Positions 1 to 9,270 of a DNA stretch of 64,000 bases are shown in pieces. Under the pieces are notes generated by a model. It saw only the letters and a list, made by a program, of their open reading frames with translations, ran no database searches and was not told the origin of the DNA. The translations under genes were made by a program, and so were the position numbers. The number at the start of each line of letters is the position of its first letter. Position 1 is the first letter of the stretch. This DNA is from JACPYM01 sp031423495 (GTDB lineage Bacteria; Acidobacteriota; Blastocatellia; RBC074): positions 43,499 to 107,498 of the forward strand of contig JANPFP010000142.1 of NCBI GenBank assembly GCA_031423495.1. Reading direction: 5' to 3'.

Positions 1-10
1 GACTAACCCA

Positions 11-874
11 ATGAAACCCCGATTTATTTTAGCCCTTTCACTTTTGGCGTTATTTGACATCAGCGCCTTCGCCCAAGGACAAGACTTTTCTAAAGTCGAA
101 ATCAAAGCGACCAAAGTTGCGGGCAACGTTTACATGCTTGAAGGCTCCGGCGGCAATATCGGCGTCTCAATCGGCAACGACGGCGTCTTGATCGTAGACG
201 ACCAGTTCGCGCCGCTCGCCGAAAAGATCAAAGCCGCCATCGAAAAGCTCACGCAAAGCCGTTTGCGGTTTGTGCTCAACACGCATCATCACGGCGATCA
301 CACGGGCGGCAACGAAGTCTTCGGCGAAACGGCGACCATCGTCGCGCACAGCAACGTACGCAAACGGCTTGCGGCGAATGAAAAGCTGCGTCGCTTGGCG
401 CTGCCCGTCATCACGTTCGATCAAACCTTAAGCGTACATTTCAACGGCGAAGAGATTCAGGCGATTCATTATCCCAACGGACACACCGACGGCGACGGCA
501 TCATCTGGTTCAAGAACTCCAACGTAGTCCATCTCGGCGACCACATGATGACCGAACGCTTCCCTTTCATTGACACGAGCAGCGGCGGCAGCCTCGACGG
601 ATGGATCAAGAACATCGCGGCGATCATTCCTACGTTGCCTGCCGACATCAAGATCATTCCCGGTCACGGACGCATCGCGTCGCTCGATGATTTGAAGGCG
701 CTGCACAAAGCCGTCGTGGATTCGTCCAGCTTCGTGCGCAAGCATCTGGCTGAAGGCAAAGATACGGCAGCGATCAAAGCCGCCGGACTGCCCGCCGAAT
801 TCAAATCGTGGGGCAGCGGATTTATTTCCTCTGACGTATGGATTGAGTCGGTCGCCAAAAATACGAAAAAATAA
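11..874 (+). CDS. Exported MBL-fold metallo-hydrolase
   Basis: Metallo-beta-lactamase-fold hydrolase of 287 residues, probably periplasmic. The first ~21 residues form a signal peptide ending in AFAQ. The zinc signature HHHGDH gives H92, H94, D96 and H97; the other ligands visible are H158 (GHTDGD), D177 (LGDH) and H219 (PGHG), so both metal sites look complete. Family members of this type hydrolyse lactams, thioesters or similar bonds; the substrate cannot be read from sequence. The stop codon overlaps the ribosome-binding site of the next gene, an O-methyltransferase, so the two are probably co-transcribed. Beta-lactamase activity is possible but not indicated, since the closest relatives by feel are the cyclase/SoxH-like hydrolases. 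Confidence 0.88.
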   Translation: MKPRFILALSLLALFDISAFAQGQDFSKVEIKATKVAGNVYMLEGSGGNIGVSIGNDGVLIVDDQFAPLAEKIKAAIEKLTQSRLRFVLNTHHHGDHTGGNEVFGETATIVAHSNVRKRLAANEKLRRLALPVITFDQTLSVHFNGEEIQAIHYPNGHTDGDGIIWFKNSNVVHLGDHMMTERFPFIDTSSGGSLDGWIKNIAAIIPTLPADIKIIPGHGRIASLDDLKALHKAVVDSSSFVRKHLAEGKDTAAIKAAGLPAEFKSWGSGFISSDVWIESVAKNTKK

Positions 875-883
875 GGAGCCGCT

Positions 884-1552
884 TTGAAAGACCCAATGAA
901 ACACCCCGGCATCAGCGCGCAGATGATGGCTTACGTTTACTCCACTTCGTTGCGCGAGAGCGACATCGTGCAACGGCTACGCACCGAAACCGATTCACTT
1001 CCCAATGCCACCATGCAATCGGCTTCGGAACAGGGCGCGTTGATCTCGTTGCTGGTGCAGATGCTGAAGGCAAAACGTACGCTCGAAATCGGCGTATTCA
1101 CCGGTTACAGCACATTGGTGACGGCGCTGGCCTTGCCTGATGACGGCCAAGTCATCGCCTGTGACGTGAGCGAGGAATACACAAACATCGGCAGGAAGTA
1201 TTGGCAAGAAGCGGGCGTGGCACACAAGATTGATTTGCGCTTGCGTCCGGCGCTCGAAACGCTCGATGCGTTGTTGGCTGAAGGGCAAGCAGGCGCATTT
1301 GATTTCGCTTTCATTGACGCCGACAAATGCAATTACGGCGAATACTACGAACGCGCTTTGCGACTCGTGCGGCGCGGCGGACTCATTGTCGTGGATAACA
1401 CGCTTTGGTACGGCAAGCCGATGGACTTGACCATTCAAGACGCTGACACCGTTGCCATTCGCGCGCTGAATAAAAGACTGCACACTGACGAACGCGTGTC
1501 ACTAGCCATGTTGCCGATTGCTGATGGAATGACACTGTTATTGAAACGCTGA
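884..1552 (+). CDS. Class I SAM-dependent O-methyltransferase
   Basis: 222-residue methyltransferase of the caffeoyl-CoA/catechol O-methyltransferase family. The SAM-binding motif I is seen as LEIGVFTGYST (about residues 66-76), followed by an acidic loop (ACDVSEEY) and the metal-binding FIDADK motif about 50 residues on, then VVDNTLWYG. Members transfer a methyl group to a hydroxyl of small aromatic acceptors in a divalent-metal-dependent way; the acceptor here is unknown. The start is taken as TTG at 884 because AAGGAG lies 5 nt upstream (873-878); the in-frame ATG at 896 is 17 nt from it and less likely. It sits 9 nt after the MBL hydrolase gene. Confidence 0.88.
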   Translation: MKDPMKHPGISAQMMAYVYSTSLRESDIVQRLRTETDSLPNATMQSASEQGALISLLVQMLKAKRTLEIGVFTGYSTLVTALALPDDGQVIACDVSEEYTNIGRKYWQEAGVAHKIDLRLRPALETLDALLAEGQAGAFDFAFIDADKCNYGEYYERALRLVRRGGLIVVDNTLWYGKPMDLTIQDADTVAIRALNKRLHTDERVSLAMLPIADGMTLLLKR

Positions 1553-1575
1553 CCCAGCCCCACGCAATATCTTCG

Positions 1576-1585
1576 AAGGAGGTGA
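1576..1585 (+). promoter_or_regulatory. Near-perfect Shine-Dalgarno of the sigma factor gene
   Basis: AAGGAGGTGA lies 4 nt before the ATG at 1590. It is almost a full complement of the 16S rRNA 3' end and by far the strongest ribosome-binding site in this part of the window, which fixes the start of the sigma factor and suggests efficient translation. Confidence 0.85.
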
Positions 1586-1589
1586 CCTG

Positions 1590-2156
1590 ATGGATGCTAC
1601 CGTACACGATGTCACACACCTGCTGGCCGCCTGGAATCGCGGCGATCAAGAAGCGCTCGAACAACTCATGCCGGTTGTTTACGACGAGCTGAGGCGTTTG
1701 GCGCGCAGTTATCTGCGCCGCGAACGCTCGGATCATACGCTGCAAGCTACAGCGCTCGTCCACGAAGCTTATTTCCGTCTGATAGATCAGGAGCGCGTGA
1801 CTTGGCAGAACCGTGCGCACTTCTTCGGCCTCGCGGCGCAGATGATGCGGCGCATTTTGGTCAATCATGCCGTCGCGCGTAAAAGCGAGAAACGCGGCGG
1901 CGACGCCACCAAACTCGCGCTCGATGATGCTGTCAGCTTCGCCGCGCCGCGCGAAGTTGACCTCATCGCGCTTGATGATGCCTTGCAGGAATTGGCGACG
2001 CTCGATGTGCAACAAAGCCGCGTGGTCGAGTTGCGTTTCTTCGCTGGACTTTCGATTGAAGAAACCGCCGAAGTGCTGGGCATCTCGCCCGCCACGGTCA
2101 AACGCGAGTGGGCGACGGCGAAACGGTGGTTGCAACTCCAACTCATCCGTCCTTAA
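1590..2156 (+). CDS. ECF-like sigma factor (TIGR02999-type)
   Basis: 188-residue sigma-70 family protein of the ECF-like group common in Acidobacteriota and Planctomycetes. Region 2 contains the hallmark ATALVHEAYFRL (about residues 50-61), and region 4 near the C-terminus has the helix-turn-helix GLSIEETAEVLGISPATVKR followed by the EWATAKRWL helix. It would direct RNA polymerase to a specific promoter set. No anti-sigma gene follows; instead a transmembrane Ser/Thr kinase begins 42 nt downstream on the same strand. In this lineage such pairs suggest that the kinase controls the sigma factor or acts in the same pathway, which is inference. Confidence 0.9.
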   Translation: MDATVHDVTHLLAAWNRGDQEALEQLMPVVYDELRRLARSYLRRERSDHTLQATALVHEAYFRLIDQERVTWQNRAHFFGLAAQMMRRILVNHAVARKSEKRGGDATKLALDDAVSFAAPREVDLIALDDALQELATLDVQQSRVVELRFFAGLSIEETAEVLGISPATVKREWATAKRWLQLQLIRP

Positions 2157-2198
2157 CCTGCAAGAGCAAATAGGTCTTCGCATTATTCATTCCGATTT

Positions 2199-5108
2199 AT
2201 GTCCGATTTCATGAAAGCTCTCCCGACCTTTACGCCGCAACGTTGGCAGCAGGTCAAAAACATTCTCGCCGAAGCGTTGGAATTGCCGCCCGGCGCGCGG
2301 GCGCGCTTTCTTAATGAAGCCTGCGAGGCAGACGACGCTTTGCGTGCCGAAGTTGAGTTGCTGCTTGCGTTAGAGGCCGACAGCTTTATCGAGCAACCGG
2401 CGTTTGCCCATATGCCAGGGGCAGAAGATCAAGTTGCAACGCTGCTGGAACAAGACGAAATGACGGCGGTTGGCGCGCGGCAGCAACGCATTGGCCCTTA
2501 TCGCATCTTGAGCGGCATTGCGCACGGCGGCATGGGAGCGGTCTATCTGGCCGAACGCGCCGACGATCAATACCGCCAACAGGTCGCGCTCAAACTTATC
2601 CGGCAGGGTTTTGCTTCAAGCGAAGTGTTGAAACGCTTTCGCAACGAACGGCAAATTCTCGCCGCGCTTGATCATCCCAACATCGCGCGCATGCTGGATG
2701 GCGGCACGACACAGGATGCCGAGCCTTATCTGGTGATGGAATACATCGCGGGCGAACCGATTGACCAATACTGCGACGCGCGCAAGCTGAATACTGTCGA
2801 ACGGTTGAAACTCTTTCGGACGGTTTGCCACGCCGTTCATTACGCGCACCAACGCCTGATCATTCACCGCGACCTCAAACCATCGAACATTCTCGTCACC
2901 CAGGACGGCACGCCCAAGCTGCTCGATTTCGGCATCGCCAAGCTGCTCGCGCCGGAGTTGGCCGCGCAAACGCTCAACGAAACCGCGCCCGAAATGCGCT
3001 TGATGACGCCTGCTTACGCCAGCCCGGAACAGATGAAAGGTGAGCCGATCACGACCGCCACCGATGTTTACAGCCTCGGCGTGCTGCTTTATGAATTGCT
3101 CACCGGGCAACGCCCCTACCGCCTGAAAACGAACGAGCCGCAAGAACTGTTGCGCGCCGTCTGCGAAGAAGAACCCGAGCCGCCCAGCACGGCCATCACG
3201 CGCAAGACCGAAACCACCGGAACCGATGCGCCGCTTACGCCCGCGCAAATCAGCGAGACGCGCGACGGCCAGCCCGACAAGCTGCGGCGCAAACTCAAAG
3301 GCGACATTGACAACATCGTACTGATGGCGCTGCGCAAGGAACCGGCGCGGCGCTATCAATCGGTCGAACAATTCGCCGAAGACATTCGCCGCCATCTCGA
3401 AGGCTTGCCGGTCATCGCACGCAAAGACACGCTGCGTTATCGCACCAGCAAGTTCGTCCGGCGCAACAAGTTGGCATTGAGCGCGGCGGCGCTCGTGTTG
3501 CTCACGCTCATCGGCGGCATCGTCACGACGCAACGCGCCCGCGCCCGTGCCGAGCGGCGTTTTAACGATGTGCGCCAACTGGCGCGCGCCGTCGTCTTTG
3601 ATTACCACGACGCGATTGCGCAACTGCCCGGCGCGACACCGGTGCGCGAACGACTGGTCAAAGACGCGCTGGTTTACCTAGACAGTCTGGCCGCCGAAGC
3701 TGATAACGACGCAGGTTTGCAGCGCGAACTGGCTGCCGCTTACGAAAAGATCGGTGCCGTGCAGGGCAACAACTATCACGACAATCTGGGCGACACGGAG
3801 GGCGCGATGCGCAGCTATCAAAAGTCGCTTGCCATCCGCCAACGCCTCATCGCGCGCGCTCCCAATGACCTCGCGTTGCAGGGCGAATTGGCCGACAGCC
3901 ATTGCGGCGTTGGTGATATGCATTACACGATGACCGAACTCGCGGAGGGCTTGCGGCATTACGAGCAAGCCAAACAGCTTCGCCAAAAGCTGCTCGACGC
4001 TGAACCGCACAAGGCTGAATATCGCCGCGCGTTAGCTGAAATTTACGGACGCATCGGCGACATCAAAGGCATGGAGGGCTATCCGAATCTCGGCGACACG
4101 GCGGGCGCATTGGAAAGCTACAGGCAAAACATCAAGTTGCGCGAAGAACTCTATGCCGCCGCGCCGGAAGACAAAGATGCTCGCTTCGGTCTGGCAAAAG
4201 CGCGGATGCTCTTTGGTTATCTTTCAAGCGTCGCGGGCGATGCGCGCGCGGCGCTTGAAAGCGGACGGCGCGCCGTAAGTTTGCTGGAAGCGCTGGCCAC
4301 CGCCGAACCGAACAATACGACTTACAGTTCACAAGTCGGCGCGAGTTACACCGCTTTACGCATGGCGCTCGTAGACAGCGGCTTGCTGGCAGAAGCCATC
4401 GCCAACGACCTCAAAGTCGTGCAGCGTATGGAAGCGATGGTCGCCGCTGATCCGCAGAACACGCAGTTGTCACGCAGTCTCAGCGTGAGCCTCACCGCGC
4501 TGGGCCGCGATCTCAAAACCGCCGGACAAGCCACCGAGGCGCTCACCCATCTGCGCCGGTCGCTGAAGATCATTCAAGCTCTATCCGCCGCCGATCCGCA
4601 AAACGTTGAGTTGCGCGATGACGTAGCCATCACTTGGCTGCGGCTGGGCGAAGCGCAGCACGTCGCCCGCGACTTCGCCGCCGCGCTCGCCGCCTATCGT
4701 GAAGCCGCCGCCATCAAAGAAGCGATGATGCAAAGCGGTTCAGCCAACGCACTCGATCAAGATGATCTCGCTACGATCAACGCGGGCATCGGCAATGCGC
4801 TGGCCGCTACGGGCGATACCGCCGGAGCGCGCGCCACCTTGCAACAAGCCGTCCAGTTGGCCGAAGCCGCCGCCGCGCAATCGCCCGACAACGCCAAGAT
4901 GAAAGCCCGCTTCGCGCTTCGCCGTCTGGAACTCGCCCGCCTGCACGCGCGGCTGGGTGCGACACCAGCAGCCTGCGCAGAGTTCGCACAAAGCCTGAAG
5001 CTGTGGGAACAATTGCGCGACGGCGGCAAGCTCATCCCCACCGACGCAGCCAAGCCCGACGAGGTCGCACGCGAATCAGCGCGCTGCAAGACAGTCAAAT
5101 CCAATTAG
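2199..5108 (+). CDS. Transmembrane Ser/Thr protein kinase with TPR-rich C-terminus
   Basis: 969-residue PknB-type kinase. The kinase domain runs about residues 98-410: glycine loop IAHGGMGAVYL, ATP-anchoring lysine K132 in VALKLI, catalytic loop HRDLKPSN (D225) and DFG (D243), so it should be active. A hydrophobic segment at about 425-445 (LALSAAALVLLTLIGGIV) crosses the membrane. The remaining ~500 residues are TPR-like helical repeats in which GDTEGAMRSYQKSL and related sequences recur, a likely sensing or docking surface. It sits 42 nt downstream of the ECF-like sigma factor and is probably co-transcribed with it. The start ATG at 2199 lacks a strong ribosome-binding site; M5 at 2211 is an alternative. 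Confidence 0.92.
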   Translation: MSDFMKALPTFTPQRWQQVKNILAEALELPPGARARFLNEACEADDALRAEVELLLALEADSFIEQPAFAHMPGAEDQVATLLEQDEMTAVGARQQRIGPYRILSGIAHGGMGAVYLAERADDQYRQQVALKLIRQGFASSEVLKRFRNERQILAALDHPNIARMLDGGTTQDAEPYLVMEYIAGEPIDQYCDARKLNTVERLKLFRTVCHAVHYAHQRLIIHRDLKPSNILVTQDGTPKLLDFGIAKLLAPELAAQTLNETAPEMRLMTPAYASPEQMKGEPITTATDVYSLGVLLYELLTGQRPYRLKTNEPQELLRAVCEEEPEPPSTAITRKTETTGTDAPLTPAQISETRDGQPDKLRRKLKGDIDNIVLMALRKEPARRYQSVEQFAEDIRRHLEGLPVIARKDTLRYRTSKFVRRNKLALSAAALVLLTLIGGIVTTQRARARAERRFNDVRQLARAVVFDYHDAIAQLPGATPVRERLVKDALVYLDSLAAEADNDAGLQRELAAAYEKIGAVQGNNYHDNLGDTEGAMRSYQKSLAIRQRLIARAPNDLALQGELADSHCGVGDMHYTMTELAEGLRHYEQAKQLRQKLLDAEPHKAEYRRALAEIYGRIGDIKGMEGYPNLGDTAGALESYRQNIKLREELYAAAPEDKDARFGLAKARMLFGYLSSVAGDARAALESGRRAVSLLEALATAEPNNTTYSSQVGASYTALRMALVDSGLLAEAIANDLKVVQRMEAMVAADPQNTQLSRSLSVSLTALGRDLKTAGQATEALTHLRRSLKIIQALSAADPQNVELRDDVAITWLRLGEAQHVARDFAAALAAYREAAAIKEAMMQSGSANALDQDDLATINAGIGNALAATGDTAGARATLQQAVQLAEAAAAQSPDNAKMKARFALRRLELARLHARLGATPAACAEFAQSLKLWEQLRDGGKLIPTDAAKPDEVARESARCKTVKSN

Positions 5109-5216
5109 CAAAAAGTTTCGCCGCCGTAATGCAACCGCCGCGTTATTTACTGCTCTCGCGGAATGCGTTTGATGTCGGTTTCTTTGAGTCTTTCCCCCAA
5201 GCCGCCAGCCCAACCA

Positions 5217-5250
5217 AACTGCGGCGCGGGTGCGCATCCGCGCCGCAGTT
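5217..5250. terminator. GC-rich hairpin between convergent genes
   Basis: A perfect 13-bp inverted repeat (5217-5229 and 5238-5250) with an 8-nt loop lies between the kinase gene (+) and the next gene (-), which converge here. It lacks a clear T-tract on either side, so it may be a bidirectional terminator or a dispersed palindrome. Confidence 0.5.
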
Positions 5251-5294
5251 CCTTGTCAACCAACGAGCCTGCCCGGTTGTCCCTGGGCGCCGCC

Positions 5295-7529
5295 CTATTT
5301 GATCTCAATATACGTGGAGGAAGGGTAGAACCTGGAGAAATACTGATTGTCCGCATAACCGTATATAGTCGTTAAGCCGTATCCGCGTAAGGTGCGCGGA
5401 ATGGCGACATTGATCTGGTCTAAACCTGCAAAGTCTCCCGCCGGGCCAACGTAAAGCGGCTGCACTTTGACCTCAGAGCTGGAAGTTGCGAGTTTGTAAA
5501 ACCAAACCCCAGTGGCGTCGAGCGCGCTGCGGTTGCGGAAGCCCGTACCGTAAAGCACCAGGAAGACTGTCTCTCCCTCTGGCCCCAGATCAATCGAGGC
5601 GGGGACAATGCGGGGCGGGTTGACGCTCGTATCAATGCGAGTGAGCGACTCATAGCTTTGGGTGCCGTCAGCTTTGACGCGCAACACGACGCCTGCTGGC
5701 GCACCAGCACCGCTGGCATTGGCGGTGAACAAACCCGGCCCCAGCCGGTGTACGAGAATGCGATCCGTCGTGGTGGTTCCGTCGCCACTCGTCACCGTGA
5801 CTTCTGCGATACCGGCTGCTATCTCTGCCGGTAACAACAGATTGATCTGCTCTGGCGAGACAAAAAAGAGTGGAGCCAGGCGCTCAATGCCGACGCTGTC
5901 TTTTACTCGCACGGTCGTGCCAGCCAACTGGGTTGGGAGCGGCAATGTCGCGGCGGGCGCTGTACCCGTAGCGAGTTTTGCCCCGAAGACGGCGGCGATA
6001 GAGTCAGACGCGAGCGAGCGCGTTTCGTAACTGGCCGCATTGACAATCCCCAACGTCGGCGTGCTGACGGTTAGCGTATAAGCTGAACCACCGGTACGCG
6101 CGCGGATGAAGACCAGGTAGCGACCCGGCTCAAGCTCATTTCTAACAAAAGCCTCAGCCGTAGGGGTGAAGGGAGCGTTGACGAAGCTGGTCGGAAGCGC
6201 TCCCCCTGTATCATTTAATCCTCCACCAGATAATGGGTTAATCAATGATGGTGTTGATACACCACCTTCTTTCACCACGTACATATCCAGATCGGCGGCG
6301 GCGTCAATCCATTGCAGGGTAAATCTGACGGCGGCTGGGCGCGTGATGCGGAAAGAATAGATGTCATGCACATTGACGTTAGAGAAATCCGGCCTGAGGC
6401 CAATCGATTCGTCGCTTGCCGCCGCAGTGCCCGTGCGCGTGCTTGGGAGAGGTAGGGCATCCGCCATCTCGAAGGACTGGTTCGGCTCAAGTTCAGCCTG
6501 CGGAAATGTACTGGGCGTGATCGTAAAGTTGAGTTGATTAGAATCGACTGCGCCGACATTACGCACGCTGACCTTAGCCGTGCCTGCTGTTTGCAAATCA
6601 TCTGCTCTAAGTTGTGCTCGCAACTGCGTGGCCGAAACAAACGTCGTCGTTATAAACGCCCCATTGAACATGACCCGCGAGCCAGTAACAAAGTTCGTGC
6701 CGGTGACGGTGAGCGTGCCACCTTTGGCGAAGGCTTCCGCCCCGTTGGGCGCAACTTGGCTCACCGTGGGCTGCAAAGCTTGAGGAAAGCTTCTCACGTA
6801 GGCTTCGACCATCAAGTTGGCCGAAGTTCTACCCGTTGACGGTGCCAGGCGCGAAAAACTGGCACCATTATTGGTTGAAAAGAAAGTGCGCTGTTGGTCT
6901 GTGCTATTGGCGTCCGCAAAAAAATGCGCGCCATTGTGGGGCGTTCCCACCTGATAGCCGACATAAAAATCGCCGGAGTTAATGGTAGGGCCATTGTAAA
7001 CCGCATATGAGTTGACCTTCCCGTCGCTGCTTTTGATTCTAGCTTCCAAGCGAATGAATTCTGGATTGGTCGGCAATTGCCCTGAACCGCTGGGATCGAG
7101 ATAGATTAAGAGGGTAATCGGTTGCCCCGATGGGTTCGGCCGATTTTGGAATTGACCGAAGTAGATGTCTACGAAGTCGAGCCGACACGGGTAAACAGCG
7201 GGCGTCAGGCGATTGAGCATGATCAATCCATCCTGAAAGTAGCCGACCTCACCCGTGCCATCACCCACGCTAAGGTATGCATCCTGCTGCGCGGTTTCGC
7301 CGGGCGCGAGCGCACGCGCCATCTCTGCGTCGCGGCTGGTTGGTTGTTGGGCGCTTTGTTCCAAGTTCAACGGTTCCGCGAGCGGCGGGCTTGCAGGAAT
7401 TGGGTCTTGCGGGTCTTGTACGGGCTGATTGGCGTATGCGGCTACGCGACGGGCGAGAGGGAGTTGGGTTGCGCCCAGCAAAGCCAGACACAAACAGAAA
7501 GCGAGTGAGATGAGACGTGAGCGGGTCAT
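5295..7529 (-). CDS. Secreted IPT/TIG + PPC + TIGR03437 protein
   Basis: 744-residue exported protein. A signal peptide occupies about residues 1-31. An IPT/TIG immunoglobulin-like domain follows near 255-340 (VSQVAPNGAEAF ... TVTGTNFV). A bacterial pre-peptidase C-terminal-like domain is at about 345-495 (AELEPNQSFEMADAL ... DLDMYVV). The last ~240 residues are the Solibacter-type TIGR03437 domain, recognised from NAASYE, RLAPLFFVSPEQINLLLP, PGLFTANASG and FLVLYGTGFRNRS. The enzymatic role, if any, is unknown; an adhesive or surface role is inferred. The start is supported by GGAGG four nt upstream. Two further proteins in this window end in the same domain. Confidence 0.85.
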   Translation of the reverse strand: MTRSRLISLAFCLCLALLGATQLPLARRVAAYANQPVQDPQDPIPASPPLAEPLNLEQSAQQPTSRDAEMARALAPGETAQQDAYLSVGDGTGEVGYFQDGLIMLNRLTPAVYPCRLDFVDIYFGQFQNRPNPSGQPITLLIYLDPSGSGQLPTNPEFIRLEARIKSSDGKVNSYAVYNGPTINSGDFYVGYQVGTPHNGAHFFADANSTDQQRTFFSTNNGASFSRLAPSTGRTSANLMVEAYVRSFPQALQPTVSQVAPNGAEAFAKGGTLTVTGTNFVTGSRVMFNGAFITTTFVSATQLRAQLRADDLQTAGTAKVSVRNVGAVDSNQLNFTITPSTFPQAELEPNQSFEMADALPLPSTRTGTAAASDESIGLRPDFSNVNVHDIYSFRITRPAAVRFTLQWIDAAADLDMYVVKEGGVSTPSLINPLSGGGLNDTGGALPTSFVNAPFTPTAEAFVRNELEPGRYLVFIRARTGGSAYTLTVSTPTLGIVNAASYETRSLASDSIAAVFGAKLATGTAPAATLPLPTQLAGTTVRVKDSVGIERLAPLFFVSPEQINLLLPAEIAAGIAEVTVTSGDGTTTTDRILVHRLGPGLFTANASGAGAPAGVVLRVKADGTQSYESLTRIDTSVNPPRIVPASIDLGPEGETVFLVLYGTGFRNRSALDATGVWFYKLATSSSEVKVQPLYVGPAGDFAGLDQINVAIPRTLRGYGLTTIYGYADNQYFSRFYPSSTYIEIK

Positions 7530-7691
7530 AATTCCTCCAAGGATAGGGTTGCAGATACCTGGTCGAGAGTGACGTAATTGCCGCCCTCACCTGCTCACGC
7601 CAAAATCCGGGTGAAATTAGCTCAACGCATGCATATTTTTTTTTGCTTGATGGAATCGTGGTTGGTGGGCCGAGGTCTGGGCCATCTCACC

Positions 7692-7788
7692 ACAGGCAGG
7701 CCGCAGACACAGAGAGCCAACGTGTGGCGGCCTCGCGCGAAGCCGCCGCACCTTGTCCAACTCGCCTCTGTGTCTGCGGTCTGCCTGT
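7692..7788. repeat. Nested long inverted repeat
   Basis: Outer arms of 23 bp (7692-7714 and 7766-7788) match at 22 positions; inside them a second GC-rich inverted repeat pairs 7722-7730 with 7742-7750 at 8 of 9 positions. It lies in the 283-bp gap between two minus-strand genes and may be a dispersed palindromic element or a transcript stabiliser. The rest of the gap (7530-7691) shows only a T-rich tract near 7631. Confidence 0.6.
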
Positions 7789-7812
7789 TTGGCTGAAGAC
7801 GAAAGCTGAAAA

Positions 7813-9012
7813 TCAGTAAAGAGAAAAGTTATATTCGAGCCGAGCTTGCACCGTGATCGGTGTGCCGTTTCTCACGGCGGGATTAAAGCGAATGCGTTGC
7901 GCAGCTTTAATGGCTTCTTGCGTCAGGCCATTCGGCAAGCCTTTCAATACGCGGACATTCGTGATGCGTCCATCCGCCGTGAACGTAGCCAGCAAGATCA
8001 CCGCGCCTTGCACTTTTTCAGCCCGCGCGTCTTCGGTGTAACGCGCCTTTTCACGATAAAGAATCGTAGGCCGCATCGAACCCGACGCCATCGGAACGCC
8101 TTCGAGATTGCCGGGGCCGTTGGTTGGGCCACCGCCGTCTTTAAAACGATTTCCACCAGTGCCGCGCTCGAAACCATTATTCAGGCCTGAACCATCGCCT
8201 TTATCGCCCAACCCCGTACCACGATCATTGCCCATGCCTCCGCCCGTGCCCGTACCTTGCGAGCGCGGAGCCAGTGGCGCATCAGTCAATCCAATCGGCC
8301 CTAACGTAGCTTTCACACTCGCGGGGTCGGCGTTTACGTGCGGCCTCACGATCAATGGCGCGTGTTCAATTTTCGGCGGCTCAGGCGTAAGCATCACCAC
8401 TTGCTCCTGCATCAGGGCAGGCGGTGTAGCGCCTTTGCTGGCGAGCAACGGGGATTCATTGCCGCCACTGCCTCCGCCTTTTGCGCCTTGCGGTTGCGGC
8501 AAACTGCCACCGAGATGCCCCTTGTTACCGCGCGTCAATTCGCTTTTAGCTTTTGGCAGCGGCGGCAAAATCAGTTTGGTAATCTCCTGGTCGTGAATAG
8601 GCTTCGGCGGCAATTCAGCCTTTACGCTCGGCAAACCATACGCTACGCCCCACCAAATCAGTCCAAGCGTAATCGCAGTGTAAGCCATTACTGCCACTGC
8701 CGCGCCTGATTGCAGCCAATAAAGCCGCTGGCGTGTCGTACCTTCGCCGCGCAACAACGCGGTGACAAATAACAGTGGATGTCGCCGCAATTCGCGCAAC
8801 GCAAACGCGACTTCACGCCGCATGCGTTGCCCAAACGACAACGTAGGCAATAACAAATTCAGCTCACCGGTGAACTCTTGTTGACGACGTTGGCGCAACG
8901 CCGCGCGCAAATCATAGGTTTGCAATTGCGAGTTATCGTGCGGGCAATAAACGTACCCTTCCTCGCCTGCTTGTTCTAAGAAGCTAGCCTGACAATTTGG
9001 GCAGACTTTCAT
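7813..9012 (-). CDS. TonB-family energy transducer with N-terminal zinc ribbon
   Basis: 399-residue protein. Residues ~4-28 form a zinc-ribbon-like motif (CPNCQ ... YCPHD). A single membrane segment lies at about 126-146 (VAVMAYTAITLGLIWWGVAY). It is followed by a Pro/Gly-rich periplasmic linker with many Gly-Asn/Gly-Thr stretches. The C-terminal ~85 residues are a TonB domain (GAVILLATFTADGRITNVRVL, IRFNPAVRNG). The TonB domain would contact outer-membrane receptors such as the two in this window; the cytoplasmic zinc ribbon is an unusual addition. AGGAGG lies 7 nt before the ATG. No exbB/exbD genes are next to it. The gene diverges from the exported TPR gene at 9271. Confidence 0.85.
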   Translation of the reverse strand: MKVCPNCQASFLEQAGEEGYVYCPHDNSQLQTYDLRAALRQRRQQEFTGELNLLLPTLSFGQRMRREVAFALRELRRHPLLFVTALLRGEGTTRQRLYWLQSGAAVAVMAYTAITLGLIWWGVAYGLPSVKAELPPKPIHDQEITKLILPPLPKAKSELTRGNKGHLGGSLPQPQGAKGGGSGGNESPLLASKGATPPALMQEQVVMLTPEPPKIEHAPLIVRPHVNADPASVKATLGPIGLTDAPLAPRSQGTGTGGGMGNDRGTGLGDKGDGSGLNNGFERGTGGNRFKDGGGPTNGPGNLEGVPMASGSMRPTILYREKARYTEDARAEKVQGAVILLATFTADGRITNVRVLKGLPNGLTQEAIKAAQRIRFNPAVRNGTPITVQARLEYNFSLY

Positions 9013-9270
9013 AGTCTTACCTCCTAATTAAATTGTGTTGTTGGTCAAACGCACTCGGCAGGCTATGAGTTGGAAGGTTCACCGCGAGTGGAGTTGTTTC
9101 GTAATGCGCCCGTTGAACGCACGGCGGAAAACCGTCTTGCAAAGGAAAATGAGAATCCGGTAAGAATTTTTGACCTGCGGGAAAGGTTTGCTAAAGGTAA
9201 CTACCCCTCGTTATCGTGCCGACACCGCAATCAAGACTCTATTTCGCCGCATCAGGAAAGGACATTGGCT

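Noticed and set aside
11..874. Calling the MBL protein a beta-lactamase resistance gene
   Set aside because: The fold serves many hydrolases and nothing beyond the metal ligands points to lactam substrates.
1383..2183. A 266-codon minus-strand open frame opposite the methyltransferase and sigma genes
   Set aside because: Antisense shadow of two well-supported genes.
2616..3623. A 335-codon minus-strand open frame opposite the kinase gene
   Set aside because: It mirrors the kinase domain, whose motifs are complete on the plus strand; GC-rich third positions open such frames by chance.
9070..9270. TTG 9070 as the start of the exported TPR protein
   Set aside because: A signal peptide begins at ATG 9271 with a ribosome-binding site before it; the upstream part has no domain.
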